A stretch of DNA of 5,908 nt from contig JALHJD010000192.1 of NCBI GenBank assembly GCA_022837185.1, positions 1 to 5,908 of the forward strand. Direction: 5' to 3'. The notes beneath the pieces were generated by a model, which had not been told where the DNA came from, did not search any database, and saw only the letters and a program-made list of their open reading frames with translations. This DNA is from Desulfobacteraceae bacterium (GTDB lineage Bacteria > Desulfobacterota > Desulfobulbia > Desulfobulbales > Desulfobulbaceae). A program made the translations under genes and the position numbers. Positions 5,758-5,908 of the stretch are shown piece by piece. The stretch's first letter is position 1; every line of letters starts with the position of its first letter.

Positions 5758-5783
5758 GGGGTCAAGCAAAGACTTGACCCCTT
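5757..5783. repeat. Palindromic repeat, copy 2 (full arms)
   Basis: GGGGTCAAG (5758-5766) and CTTGACCCC (5773-5781) form a perfect 9-bp stem around the 6-nt loop CAAAGA, extended by one A-T pair. It shares 23 identical nt with copy 1, 518 bases away and in the same orientation. On the minus strand it starts 9 nt after the stop of the partial gene at 5793 (14 nt to the core stem and CTTGAC side depending on how arms are counted). It could act as a transcript end for that gene, although no T-run follows. Confidence 0.85.
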
Positions 5784-5792
5784 CTCCGACTT

Positions 5793-5908
5793 TTATTTGA
5801 CCTTTTTAGTTTTCACGTTTTTGTCTTTTCCTGGAGGTGTGTCTGGAGGATTAGGATCTCCACCATCACCGCCGGGGTCGGAGCCCTCATCGACCGTCGG
5901 GACATAGT
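5793..5908 (-). CDS. C-terminal end of a small Gly/Asp/Pro-rich protein with a Lys-rich tail (partial)
   Basis: The minus strand is open from the right edge to a TAA at 5795-5793, about 37 codons. The translated end is rich in Gly, Asp and Pro (PGGDGGDPNPPDTPPGK), followed by a basic tail (DKNVKTKKVK). The frame is supported by a composition like that of the neighbouring secreted protein (PPG followed by Lys-rich residues) and by the same placement of the stop just before the palindromic repeat. The start, any signal peptide and the function lie outside the window. It may be a divergent paralogue of the 5278-5559 gene, but the shared part is short and low in complexity. Confidence 0.5.
   Translation of the reverse strand, partial: YVPTVDEGSDPGGDGGDPNPPDTPPGKDKNVKTKKVK

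Noticed and set aside
5556..5765. Minus-strand 69-codon frame ending in an ATGA overlap with the secreted-peptide gene
   Set aside because: Its TTG start lies inside the palindromic repeat without a ribosome site, and its Arg/Glu/Gly-rich sequence looks like translated purine-rich spacer. The overlap is probably chance.
1..5908. CRISPR array, tRNA or rRNA genes, IS element with transposase
   Set aside because: I saw no regularly spaced repeats, no tRNA-like cloverleaf, no rRNA segments and no transposase-like protein. The only dispersed repeat is the two-copy palindrome.

Overview
The window looks like chromosomal DNA of a moderately GC-rich, Gram-negative, anaerobic or facultative bacterium, most likely from the Desulfobacterota/Desulfuromonadota (former Deltaproteobacteria). 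This placement is an inference from four things: a stand-alone norC-norB pair, an FNR/HcpR-type box upstream of it, small Cys-rich and Pro/Gly/Lys-rich proteins, and a GTCAAG...CTTGAC palindromic repeat. No rRNA or marker gene fixes it.

Layout, left to right. (1) Positions 1-294, minus strand: the first 98 codons of a Cys-rich protein of unknown function that runs off the left edge. (2) About 295-1027: no confident gene, only a weakly supported 217-codon minus-strand open frame. (3) 1028-3263, plus strand: the functional core, a nitric oxide reductase operon. It has an FNR/DNR-type box centred exactly at -41.5 from the start site predicted by a TATAAA -10, a leader of about 144 nt, norC with an unusual second haem c domain, then norB. 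(4) 3264-3519: a convergent intergenic spacer with terminator-like hairpins. (5) 3520-4425, minus: an HD-GYP-type protein with its own sigma70-like promoter. (6) 4718-5086, minus: a full-length paralogue of the gene at the left edge, also with its own promoter. (7) 5278-5559, minus: a 93-aa secreted Pro/Gly/Trp/Lys-rich peptide. (8) 5793-5908, minus: the tail of another small Gly/Asp/Pro-rich, Lys-tailed protein. Genes 7 and 8 each end 12-14 nt before a copy of the same 23-nt palindromic repeat.

Functionally, NorB and NorC would reduce NO to N2O at the inner membrane using periplasmic electrons. The operator suggests induction by NO, nitrite or low oxygen. No norD, norQ or other denitrification gene is visible, so the pair may serve NO detoxification rather than full denitrification. 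The HD-GYP protein may link to cyclic-di-GMP turnover, but nothing shows a direct link to NO. The most interesting points are the diheme NorC, the pair of uncharacterised Cys-rich paralogues on either side of the nor/HD-GYP block, and the small secreted peptides followed by identical palindromes.
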